Assembly: GCF_964340395.1 (NCBI RefSeq)
Contig: NC_135571.1
Span: forward strand, 116,001 to 180,000
DNA length: 64,000 nucleotides
Direction: 5' to 3'
Source of the DNA: Glandiceps talaboti
Lineage: Eukaryota; Hemichordata; Enteropneusta; Spengelidae
In this document: positions 1 to 14,182 of the stretch, in pieces
Position numbering within the stretch: the stretch's first letter is position 1
Layout: each line of letters opens with the position of its first letter
Position numbers and translations under genes: made by a program
The notes under the pieces: generated by a model
Seen by the model: only the letters and a program-made list of their open reading frames with translations
Databases searched by the model: none
What the model was told of the DNA's origin: nothing

Positions 1-818
1 TGGCAATTAAACAGGCCATTATAACAATTAAAATTACTAAGACTTAATAATAAACCTATTTACGCATCAAATGGAATGATTGCAGTAAGTATATAGTAAA
101 GAGTTACATTCTAGTATATACTATCATTGTGATACATATTTCATGAAACAAAACAATTAAGGTAGAAATGGGGTTTTATACAAGATAATAAGTGTCAGTA
201 CACCAGCATATACACTCTCAATGCTATCATTACATGCACGTGTACAATTTTGAATATTAACATGAACTGGCTAAATGAGGAATGTCACATTAACAGTTTG
301 TAATTTTTCGATCCTTGAAAATATTTTGGATGCAAATTTCCAGCCTAGCCTCATGACCCATAAGATGCTCCTGGTAGCATACCACATACGGCTTCGGCAT
401 CTTCTACTTCTACATCTGTCAAGTCATCAGTTGTGTAGTCGGACCAGGATACAATGTCTCCACATCCATTTTCACAGCCTCGGTTGTCAATGAATACCTT
501 TAGTACAAAAGTTGTAGAAATATATTAAATTACCATTGTTAAATCAAAGTTCCTATCGATTAAGGTGCCCAAACTGGTGACTAACAACTGCAAATGTGAA
601 CCATCCTGTGGGCTCAGTATATTAGTACACGAGGAAACTGGAGTGCCCGGTTAAAAGCCACATTGTTCAGTAGAGTCAAATCGAAAGACACATTTATTAT
701 CATGAATGATATATAAGTCGTAAATATGTTTTACTAAACAAACGGTTAGAGAACTTTTAGAGTCAAGAACGGCGGATAATGTGCACTCTAGATTCCATAT
801 GCATTTTATATTTCTCTT

Positions 819-855
<37 letters not shown>

Positions 856-3311
856 TAGCATCACCTCAACTACCCCCACCGATATCTGCTCTTCATTATT
901 CTTAAAAATAACCATACCTATAGGCATAGGGTTCTACAGGAAACAGAGGAGAGAATGAAATATGGTGACTCGTTACCTGAATTTCGTCTGAAGTAAGAAC
1001 TCTGCTCCACATGTTGAAGTCGGATAAATCACCATAGTAAGAATACGCTCTGTTAAATCCCCCTCCAAGGCTGCCTTGTTTTTGACCAATAATCAGTTCA
1101 CCACCACCGCGTAGTATTTTATTGGCTGAATAACTAGATTGTGTGTACGCAAGGCCACCGTCTCTGTAAATTTGGTATGTACCACCGTCGGCAGTCCACG
1201 TCAGACACACATGATGCCACATACCATAGTTCACTGCGATCCCCGAATTTGTTCCCCATTGGTTTTTTATGACAGCTCGGAGATTGTACGGATTTTCTAA
1301 CAGGAAACTACTAACTGAATCACCAGCGGCAAAGTAGCTCATGATTGTATGGCGTGCACTGCTTACGTCATTTGTGCTCATCCACCAACATGTGGTAAAT
1401 GCCCAAATATCCCTGATATCTTTGTCGATTGTAGCAAGGGTATATTCAGTGGTACTATCAAACTTCCACAGTTTATCTTCGAATGTACCACCAGAACAAA
1501 CCGGCTCTGCAGGGGCTGCATATGACCAACACAAACAGAGAAGCTATCAATCATTACACCTATATGAGACAACAACTATTCGACCTAACATAAAACTTAA
1601 AGCCTGTGCCATGATTACGATTGATAGCTGTATCACCCATAAATGTAATATTAACAATAAAATATAATAAAAATCAACCATAAATGTAACACTAAACATA
1701 ATAACCTTAAACCATAAATATAAAAGTGATTTTTATTACATTCATGATTAGTATAACATTTATGGCTTTTATTACATTTACCGGTGATGCATATGGCACA
1801 TTTCGTTTTATTGCAGGAACAGCTGTATTACCAACATAGAGCACACACGTTTGTTTGATCACATGATGTTAATTGACACAGTTTAGTAATCTCGTAGTCA
1901 GAATACATCATACATATACACACGCATTCATGATCGAGCATTGATATTTTAAACTTTATATGTTAGTAATTAATAATAAGGATATAATCGTAATTCGAAT
2001 ACTATAAACTACCTAAGATATTCATTCATTCTAATGTAATTATAGTGTTGAAGTGGTAAATGATGCTCACTACTATGTGACATGTAATACAGTGTAACTT
2101 GCTATGTTGATTTCCGCCGTGAAACCGATATTGTCACAACACTCAACAGCATAACATTTACAACAAAATACCATCAGTGTGTTCAAAGTTATATGAGATG
2201 GAGAACTTTGTGAACTTACACTTAACTTTATGGAAATGAAAGAGTACTTCGGCTGGCTGAATTAAAATTTTATGAGTATTGCCATATTTTATCATCTTGA
2301 TTGATAAAATTCATTGCTACATTTTCTTTGTTTCACTTATTATAATCATATCATATCAACTGCATCACTTATAGGGTAACAACATTTACGTTTCTGACTA
2401 TTTTTACACCACAAACAACAGTCTCATTATCAGCACAAATCATTGTATTAAATGCAAACAAATGTACAGTTGCTACTTCATCTGCACTAGCTGCAACTGA
2501 GATATTGTTTCATCAAATAACAAAGATATATTCATTAATAATTGGCCAATTATTTATAAACAGATTGCATCTGTTAGTTATTGGTCAATATTATATGTAC
2601 ATAGTGTAGTGGCAAGTTGCAGATTTTTAAATTTACCACCATGATATTAAAACTGTACTATTGTAACTGTTTGACTATCATTTTTCGATCAGATAATCAC
2701 AATATATTCACTGAAATTGTGCGAAGTACCAATAATTAGAATACCATATAATGGTCGATATAATCCATACGTCGTACAGAAATCAGTTTGATTTGATTTA
2801 TCGTGTACACAGATACGAAAAATACGTTTAACCAATAAGTTTAATCAATAAGTTCACAATATACGATTTCACGACTAACATATGTTATATCTAACAAAAT
2901 ATATTCAATAAGAAAAATGCAGTTGCAGCTGGCATGGTGTTGCTTTAACCATTTTTGTCGTCAGACAATGAAAAGTAGCACTGTTATCAGACCCTTTGTT
3001 GACCCAATGTAATACTATTAGTAAGATTTTTTCGAGCTAGACACTGTTTCTAGTTTACTTGTTTAAATTGTACACTGCATCTCTTGAAAACGGGTGTCTT
3101 GAAAAGTGAATACATACCACATGGAATATCTGCATCCTTAACTGTAACAGCTGTCGATATGTCACTTGGTCTGAAATATGGCCATGACACTGCATTACCA
3201 CAGAAAATCTCACAGGGTGATTCAGCCATATCCTGCTCAATAAAGATAATTCGAATTAATTATCAATTTCCCACGCTTTCCGTCCACAATCAATTCATTG
3301 ACGCACGCACG

Positions 3312-3342
<31 letters not shown>

Positions 3343-6300
3343 ATACATACATACATACATACATACATACACATACATATATACACAGACACAGACACCC
3401 CCCCTCCCCCCCCCCCACACACACAGACCGGACATGAAACCAATAATATGAAAGTTTATTGTCATAGCTAAAATGTAGAGATAAACTAAGATCATTCCAT
3501 TGGATGCCATGAACCATACTGTAATGTCAAGAAATGGTAAAGTTCAATACCTCATACATACATACATACATACATGCATACATGCATACATGCATACATA
3601 CATACATACATACATACATACATACATACATACATACATACATACATACATACATACATTGTTATGATGATGCAATTTTCTCTGTGACCCCTCTGCGACC
3701 GGTCAATGTCTTAAGTCACGGAATTTTCCATTGAGGTTGCCTAATTACTTATTGCTTTGAAATTGTAATTAATTTAATTTGCATGTCAATAGATACACTT
3801 ACAGGGACATGAATATTTTGTGTATTGGGTTGGCATGGCCTGGACAGTAATAGCCTGGCAGTCGGATAGAACACATGGACTTTTCTGTTGCAGCACAGCT
3901 AGTGAGTTTTGAGAAATCTGTACTTGGCTAACGAAGTGACTGTTTTACTCAATACAGTTAGTCTTTGGAACTCTCTTTGATATTGCCGATGTTATAGAGA
4001 CTGGACTTGGTACCTTCTTCGTTTGGAAACTACATGTCGAACTTTCTGTGCAGACTTGAAATACACTTGGTATTCTGCGAACTTTGTGAATTATAAATCA
4101 GTTTGCTGTTCTACAAACTCGGCAGCCATTGTTAACCAGTACACCTGAAGGTTTCTGGGTGTGTGCAAATTGGAGTAAGTTGTCAGAGCTGTGCTGCATT
4201 TAGCTTTCTTTACTTCAAGTAAGACTTTGTGTACTAGGACTTTATTTTCTTTTACCATCTTTAAACAGTATTAATTTCAAAAACCTGGTTACTTGTGTAG
4301 GAATTTCCTCATATGCTGTTTATATTATTACGTTAATCTCAAATAAACTGTGGGTGTATTAGGTTCACCTGTACGGCCATACCACTCAGCATTGTAATCT
4401 TTAGTTATAATTTAGGTTTGGAATAAACCCGTTCTAAGTTTAAGTTGCCGATTGTATCGTCTTTTCTGTACGTAACAACATACATACATACATACATACA
4501 TACATACATACATACATACATACATACAAGATTGGGCTTGTTGTTTAGCTACGGAAAGTAAAAGATTGCTCACCTCAATTATGTCTGCATCCAAAATGGA
4601 ATCCCATATGTTAAATTTAGTTACTTCGTGGTTAAATCCATACACTTTGTTTAGACCACCACCAACCGATGCCTGCCATTGTCCAATAAGTAATGTACCT
4701 CCCCCTAGAATAGTTTGGGTGCTTCTCAAATTGTAGTAAGTATATCTCATATTGCCATCTTTGTAATAGTGGTATCTTCCAGTGTCGTCTGAATCCCACG
4801 TCATACATAGATGGTGCCATAGGCCGTAATTGACAGCTATGCCACTGGCGACACCAGCTTGGTTGTTGACGTACATTTGTATATTGTTGGGATTTTTCAC
4901 GAAGAAGCTACCAGTATTAACATTTGATGAGCGATACGTAAGCAGGTACTTTGATACTGATGTGTCTGTGCTTCTTAGCCACCAACACATAGTAAATTCC
5001 GTCATATCTGGAATTGACTGGAATGACTGAACATAGCTTAAATCGTCTGAGTTATCCAGTACCAGCACTTTATCATCGAAATCTCCCTTTTTGTCATCCT
5101 CGCACTCAACTCTCTCTTCTATGAAAGATAAATACAAACATATTACAATCTATACATAGGTTTTGGACAAATGTAATACAAAGTATATATATGTATTACT
5201 TTCATATTTTCGAGGTTGTTGATCTCTACATTGAATGTTGCACTAGTACTTGCAATAGAGGTGAAGATAGCTGTGGTCATTATATATATCAGCCTGACTG
5301 GTAACTCTGAACGTCATTTTCGATGTAATCCTGCGCAAATTTCCGATAATTTCCCTCATGGAAGAATATATAAACAGTTTAATGTCTCAAGTTAGCGAAT
5401 GAAAATCCGGCACGTGTAGTATTTTAAGTGTCAATGTTTTTAAACTACAGTATACAGCTGAAGACACTACAGTATGGTTATAGTCACAGATTATTTAGTT
5501 ATCAAAATTTTAATTCAATACCTTTTAAACTTATTGTCGATTATACTCTCCAATCGATTAACAAGCAGACAGACAAACAAACAAACAAACAAACACACGA
5601 ACGAACGAACAAACAAACACACGAACGAACAAACAAAGCAACTTACTGCACTCTGCATTTGCATCTTGTGGGTCTATATCTGTCAGGTCGGAAGTTGTAA
5701 ACACAGACCATGAAACCAAGTCACCACATCCATTATCACATCCTCTGTTTTTAGCAAATTGCTAGATGTAAAATTAAAAGTAAGATGAATTTCCACTTCA
5801 TTAACTTGGCTACAGTCTTCCTAATAGCAACCCCCTTGTATAATTATGAAATGGACAATAATACTTCTTCTCCGTAAAAAAGCACACGGGATTTATTCTA
5901 AGACAATAATACAGCGAAATGAACAAAAAAACATAAGAGATATCGTAGACTGTGTAACCCTGAGGTCCGAAAATAACCTTTCAACATCATATTTAAATTA
6001 TATCTTATATACATCATTTTAAAGGATGTTATGATAGCATACTTTTATATCTTGTCATGTACAATATTTTTAAGTCATAAATACCCGAATATCGTGACTT
6101 TGAAGAAGACCAGAGGATAGAGGTTGAGAGACAACATTTGTTGTTGGACGAGTATTGTTTTATTTGTACGATAATGTACATGATTTGACTACAGCATCAA
6201 ACCGTGTGTTCATGGACATTACCTTTTGCTCTGATTGTAGTGAATTGATTACCATTTGGCAAAATAGAAATGAGATAGATTTATGGACTTACTATAAATA

Positions 6301-9300
6301 TTCAAATGTTAATGTCCGTTATAATAAAAGATTGTACTTTACCTCTATATCGGATGCTAGGATTTCTTTACTCCAGAAATTGAAATCAGACATTTCACCA
6401 ATATAGGAATATGCCCTATTGAAGGTTCCAGAACTGGTTTGTCTCTGGCCAAGGATCATTGTGCCAGCGCCCCTGAGCAGTTGATTAGTTTTCAGGTTTG
6501 ACTGAGTAAAACTTCTGCTGCCATCTTTGAAGATATTGTGGTTCCCACCATCCGATGTCCAAGTTACGCAGATATGATGCCACACTCCATATGTTACTGA
6601 TATTCCAGAAACAGAGGCCCAACCGTTCTTGATCATTGCTCGTAGATTAAGTGAATTTTGAACAATTATACTTCCGTAGCTGTCCCCAGGAGCAAAGTAA
6701 CTGAACAGAGCACGAGGTTGTCCTGATACATCGTTGGTTCTCATCCACCAACATGCTGTAAAGCCCCACATATCTACAAAGTCTGTCGGTACAGAGGCAT
6801 ATGTGTATTCGGTGGTACTATCAAATGGCAGAGTCTTATCAGAAAGGGGACCTCCAGTACAAACTATTTCTTCTTCCTCTGAAAAAAAGAGAAACATTTC
6901 TCAATATTTTTCTAGTTTACCAGTACAGTGCAATCACGCCTTTCATGCAACTGGAACGCAACCATACATGTTATGCAATTGACAACAAACATACCTCCGT
7001 CAATTAATGTCAGCAAAAGGAAAAAATGAATCCTAGTCCATGACAGTCTTCCAATCAGTATTTGATTTAATGTAAGTTTTGGCAACCAATCGATGTGATT
7101 TATGGTTACTTTCTCCCTTCAATCCAGTGTTGCCAATATCTTGGTGTCTGAATGCCTCATGTGTAAACTTGGACACCCCTTTTATAAAAAAAAATAATTA
7201 GTGGTGTCACTGTATATATCCAATTCTATAGTTATTGGCTAATATATAGTCAATTCATACTGATCATAAAGCTCCAAAATCTAAGGGTTTTTGAAGTGTA
7301 TGTTCAAGTAAGTGACAAAGGGAATTACAAACATACCACACTGTAAACCATGATCATTAACTTCAATGGCTGCTAGATCATCAGATCGGAAATAGGACCA
7401 CCATACAACATTACCACATTCGTAACCACATGGCTCTCCAAAGATAGCCTAGGTTTAAAAAATATTCGTTAAAAATATTGCACATACATAATAGTACTTA
7501 TTCTTCCAGTTAACAAATGACTTCACAGTCATATAATTATTTCACAGATATTCATCAAAAGATTCTGAATAAATAATTTGTTGTAAAGTACTTATTCTTC
7601 CAGTTAACAAATGACTTCATAGTCATATAATTATTTCACAGATATTCATCAAAAGATTCTGAATAAATAATTTGTTGTAAAGCTACCTGTGGATTAAACA
7701 TTCAACAAACCAAATATCCAACAACTACATTCCTGTTTAATTATTAAATTATCAAATATAAATGAACAGCAAGGGATCAAAGACTGCAATGACTGTTTTA
7801 CCAAACTAAAGGTATACACAAGTTTGGCAGCCTACTAGATATATACAATTAACCTGTGACGAAATGCTCGACTTCATATATTAACTATCGAACTTAAAAA
7901 ACTGTTTTTTTATGCTATAGGAATACAAATGATGCTATGCTGGTTTCTGTAATCAGGACATATTGTCATTAAAAGTCGGCTTTACCTCAATCTTCTCTAC
8001 ATCCAGTACTTCACTCCAAACATTTAATTTGGTAATCTCACCATTGAAACTATAGGCTGTTGCGAAAGAGCCGCCCTGATTGGCTCCTTGCCACTGTCCA
8101 ATAATTAGTGTACCACCTCCGTTGATCGCAGTATCTTTTCTCAAGTTGAAATATGTGTATCTAAGTCTTGCATCTTTGTAGTATTCGTAGTTGCCATTGT
8201 CTGATGTCCATGTTTGACAAATATGGAACCAATTACCATAATTGATAGCCGTCCCACTCGCTACGCCAGCAACATTATCAATGTACATCTGGAGATTGTT
8301 TGGGTTCTTTAGATAGAAACTACCTGTGTTGATATTGGATGTTTTGTAGGTATACAAGTATTTACTTGCTGAGGTTTCACTGGTTTTTACCCACATACAA
8401 ACTGTCATCGCCGTCATAGTAGGAATCGGTTGCCTCACTACAGCATAGCTAAATACTGAGGTGGTTGTTGCAAGTGTCCACTTCGAGTCATCGAAGTCAC
8501 CCTCACCGCACTCATCAACTCTATCCTCTGTAAGAGTGAAAAGTTAATAAGAAATTGGTCATTAGTTGTGACCTCAAACTAGTAAAAACCGCTCATACCT
8601 TGCCGTAAAAGGTGTAATACTTGTTGCAATCGAGTATATAAAATGAATATGAAATGAAGCATTTAATGTATTCTGTAATCATGTAGGTAAAGGTCACAGA
8701 CATTCATTGAGGCTTCACATACAAAATATGTTCTTCACAATTTTGTACATATACAGGAAGGGGTTGTTATGTTTCTGACTGTCTACTGTGCATGTGTCAT
8801 CATTATCTCCAAAACTAGTTGGCTCAAATGAGATGAAATTTGGCATAAAAGGTCTTATGGTGATTGCTAGACTAAGAGATGATTGGTCTAAATATGATAT
8901 ATACCACCAATAGGTGCTCAGAACTTATTCTAATATGGTTGATATATTGGTGGCATATAACTCTTTTTTGTAAATTTGAGCAAATGACGGCCATATATGT
9001 AATTAAAAATCAAATCAATTTCTACCTAGCACAGACACATTGTAGTGTTTACATATTGCTAATTTCTTTTAAATCGTAAAAAGTAATATAGAAGAAAAGA
9101 AGTATACACAAACATTATGTTTCGTGCTCATTTAATTTGTACTGAATGGCAGCCATATTTGTAGTAACAAAATCACTATATTACTGCATAACTCAAAATC
9201 TTGAATACTCAGACTCTATTCAAGTGTCTAACCCATGTAATTAAATGCAAGCTTTCTTGCATGAATGACCATTGACCTTTAGTTTGACCTACTGGGTAGA

Positions 9301-10903
9301 CCATCAAAATTAAGCTATTACATGTGCTTACATGTTTCAGCAATTATGTGTGGCTAATGTCTTTTAGACTATGTCTATAGATAATGCAGAACCAGATGAA
9401 CATATGCATTAGTTTTGGTGCTCATAATCACTTTTTACTCAATGGCAGCCATATTTGAAGTGAACAATCATTTACCACATAACCTAAAACGTTCATACAT
9501 AGCTAAACAGTACATTCAAGTTACACTTTCTTTTGAGACATTGACCTTTGACCTTGGCTCTGGTTCATTTCAATAATATTATAAAATAAGCCAAACGATC
9601 AACCAGCACTGTTTAAATAAATTACACGTCAGGTACATTTTCTTGTACATATCCTTATTGTTATAAGTAAATATCTTAAAATTTCACGATTAAAAAAGAA
9701 TGTACTGCATAGACATATTTACATACCACACACAGCATCAGCGTCTTCAATTTCAACATCTATAATATTATCACTCGTAAAGTCAGCCCAAGAAATTACG
9801 TTACCACAACCATTGTCACAACCCCTGTTCTCAACAAAACCCTGCTGACCACATGCAGAAAATAATGAGTTAGAAGCATATTTGTAATTATTATATTCTC
9901 ATCTACCAAACAACATGTACTTTCATGAAACGCAGACTAGTTATGGCGTAATGATAGCTTGTGTTTTACCAAGTTTATCACAAATCACTTCCTGCACTTA
10001 CTATAAGAAGACATACAAATACTATGATGTTGTTTTGTACTATTTTCAACAGAGGCAGTAGTTTTGTTTCTTAATTGAAAATTCAAAATAAATATAAGTT
10101 CCCATCTATATTGCCACTTTAACTCACCGGAATTTCATCAGTCAACACACTGTTCCACATATTGAAGTCTGATATATCTCCAATGTAAGAATACGTTTTG
10201 CTAAAGCCTTCTCCTAGCTTCGTTTGCCTCTGGCCGAGAACCAACTTCCCACCTCCTCTAAGAATTTTATTGGCTGTGGCTGTAAGCTTTTGTGTGTATG
10301 CAAGACCACCATTTCTAAATATTTGGTAATCACCACCATTGGATGTCCACGTGATGCATACGTGGTGCCACATTCCGTAATTAACTGCAATTTTTGAATA
10401 AGCACCCCAGGTACTTCTTACGGCGATTCGTAGGTTGAAGGGATTTTCCAGGAGAATACTGCCAACACTGTCGCCAAGAGCAAAGTAGCTCAATATGGAA
10501 TGGTAGGTAGAAGTTTTGTCCTGGGTCCTCATCCACCAACACGCAGTAAACTCAGAGAAATCACGGAAATCCTTGTCAATGATAGCGTATGTATACAGAG
10601 TAGTACTGTCAAATTTCATTACTTTATCTTTGTATGTACCACCAGAGCAAACCGGCGTCACAGGAGCTGCACGGAAGCAAAGGAAAATTTTCACTCGTAT
10701 ACATTTGCATACACATATTTTGATATTTGCACGAAATTGTAAAACTTCAAAGCCATGCCATCACATTAAATATATATAAGAAATATAATGGTAAATCACA
10801 GATAAAGAAACTTTTTAATTAGACATTACATCATTAACCTACAGCTGTCGTTAACATGAAGTTTGATTCTCTGTCCCTCTGCCTGCCCGTCTGTTTGTCT
10901 AGC

Positions 10904-10948
<45 letters not shown>

Positions 10949-10973
10949 GCGCGCGTGTGTGTGTGTGTGTGTG

Positions 10974-11005
<32 letters not shown>

Positions 11006-13320
11006 GATCAGTCTGTCTATCTGTCTTTGTCTGTCTCTCTTTTCTCTCTCTCACACACACAATCATGTACTGATTCTGGTATATACGGAGGATACACTGT
11101 CAGGTATGTGTATTGCTAGAAGTACGGTTAATGCTGTATAATCCAGTAGCACATTCATGATCAATATGTTATACTTTTAAGAAAATGCACTATGTTTGAT
11201 GAACCATGATAACCTACCACATCGCATATCAAAGTCATTCGTTTCCACACCCTCACTGACATCATTGGCCCGGAAGTACGGCCAAGACACGACGTCACCA
11301 CAGAAAGAATCACAGGGTGCTGATGACATCGTCTACAATGTAAAAGATAAGACAGTTATATCAAGTTATTATTGCTGTCTATTTCAGTACTGATATTTTG
11401 AGTTTTCCATTGCAACCATATTAACGTTTAAAATGATAATGTGTATATGTATAAAAATCTGGTCTATGGCAAGTTTCGTTTCAATAGATAAACATCTGTA
11501 GATACTATACATAAGAATAAATGGACAATAAGGGAGCTTTAAGCAATTACAGGGTGATGGGGGTCACTTCTTGACATATTGGTTCTCAGGAGGGCCATAT
11601 TTTACAAAATAGGATTGGGGGAGGGTCACATTTTACTTTAACTCACTGTATTGTCTAACTATTTTATTATTTTAGCACCCCACAGCTGTCACCAGTGATG
11701 CAATCCATTGCTGTCACATTGGTTAGAGTTAGGCATCGTAATAGCAGACCATATCAATAAAATCGCTGCTGAAAGCCATATAGCGAATCAATTGTCAGTT
11801 GTGATGTAAGGTGAGGGTGGGATTCACAGAAGTAAAACTGGAACATTTGGGTAATTTATATGGACACACTGGTGGAAATTCAACGATTGTGGTGGACTCG
11901 TGATCATATACAGTGCCATCTATCTTAGAGGGAACAAGACTGACAGTTTGCAGTCGAAGGTTCTCAGCTTAGTAAATGATGTTGTGTGTATTGGTTAAAC
12001 CTATAGTACCCATTTATACAGACGTATTTGGATTTATCAAAAGGGGTAACTCACGGAGATCCTGTCGTCATCTAAAAGTTCACTCCATATATTGAATTCG
12101 GTAACTTCGTGATTGAAGGCGTAGACCTTGTTCAGACCGCCACCGACCGATGCCTGCCATTGGCCGATAATCAAAGTTCCTCCACCAAGGATGGTCTGAC
12201 CACTTCTCAAGTTGTAATAAGTGTATCTCATATTGCCATCTTTGTAATAGTGGTATCTCCCAGTGTCGTCTGAATCCCACGTCATACATAGATGATGCCA
12301 TATACCGTAATTGACAGCTATCCCACTGGCGACACCAGCTTGGTTGTTGACGGCCATCTGTACACTATTGGGATTTTTAACATAGAAGCTACCAGTATTA
12401 ATGTTCGATGAGCGATACGACACCAGGTACTTTGACGCTGATGTGTCTGTGCTTCTCACCCATGAACACATGGTGAATTCTCTTAGGTCAGGTATTAGTT
12501 GGAAGCTTTGGGCATATTGCAATCCGTCTGTGCTTTCCATATCAAGTGCTTTACCATCAAATTCCCCAGTTTTACAATCCTCGATTCTAGATTCTGAATG
12601 AATAAAATAGAGTTAAGAGATTTTAATCGCAACGGGATAACATTTGAAAGTAATCTTCCCTGTGCTTGTCATAACGCTATTATGGACGGGTCAGTTTCTC
12701 CGACAGGGGGGGGGGGGGGTTGTGGAGGTCGGTGGAATTTCCAAAAAGACAAAAATCTCAGCCCCCCCCCCCCCAACAAAAAAAACAACAACAATAGACT
12801 GACCCCTGTCACGTTTCTAAAACATGATTATCATATTTACTTGTCAGGTATGTCACCGTAAGTCATAGACTGGACTGTTTGTCGATGTCAGTAGCATCGT
12901 ATAAATAACAACTAATTTGGGTTCACATATTCAAAAACAGATTAATACCATCGGTAAAAGGCAGGGTTAGAGCTTGAGATGGGGATATGTCCACCCCTCA
13001 TGGCGTCATAGTGTGTAAAAAAGATTGGTTTATTAGCATTATTTGGGCAAGTTTTAGTTAATCCATTAATCAGTTTCGAAAAGCCTAGATTAATATCAGT
13101 TTGAACAGGGCTATTTCACGATCGATAAATGTAATATATGTATAAACGTCATGCTAGGTGAATTAATTAACGTTAATACCCACATATATACCGGAAACTA
13201 TTACCCTTCTCGTGACAAAACAAACGACCAGAAATGCCAGAAATGCCTCTGTGTAAATGTGTTTTATGCCGACGTTGTTTTATCAATTCTTACCGTCCGT
13301 AATGGAATGTTATGTTATAT

Positions 13321-13405
<85 letters not shown>

Positions 13406-13438
13406 ATGTATGTATGTATGTATGTATGTATGTATGTA

Positions 13439-13485
<47 letters not shown>

Positions 13486-14128
13486 TCGTCTCTGTCCGCC
13501 TATGACATAATATCTCAAAAACCTACTTCATGAATTCTCATGAAACTTGCCAGATATCTTCCTTCTGTTTATTGCAGTAACTAATTAGATGTTGGTAAAC
13601 ATCCAGCTAATATTGATACATTATTTGCATACAATTTCCATTAATAAGTCTACATCTAAAGTACTAGAAATTCAGTAGATGTGCACTAGAAATGCCATAT
13701 AGTTGGTAGATACATCAGCCATAACTAGGTGCACACGTACTACAAAGCTTGTTCATTGAGCCTTTATTTATAATGACATAATCATCAGAGTCAAACGTTA
13801 GTGTATTAACAATTGCAGAGATAACTACAGCATTTTGATGAGTTTTGTGTTAACTACTTACTGCACTGTAAAGTTGTTTCTGCCACATCTCCTTTTACGT
13901 TATCTGTCGTAAAACTAGTCCAAGCAAGAATATTACCACAGTTTTCCACAGAACAAGCTGAGGCTGCCATTGCCTTAAAACAAATTTAATAGGAAATCAC
14001 ATGTAAGAATAGTTTGTAAGTGTATATGTGTATATGAGTATAGATTTATATACATGAGTATATGAGTACAGGATGGATCAAAATATGTCTTACCTTTTAC
14101 ATCCTATAAGGGGAGGTTATGTTATGAT

Positions 14129-14182
<54 letters not shown>

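Noticed and set aside
13321-13491. Cys-rich (CLSV)n or (TDRQ)n proteins from CTGT repeats
   Set aside because: Microsatellite translations; the same patterns appear at every (CTGT)n or (GACA)n tract.
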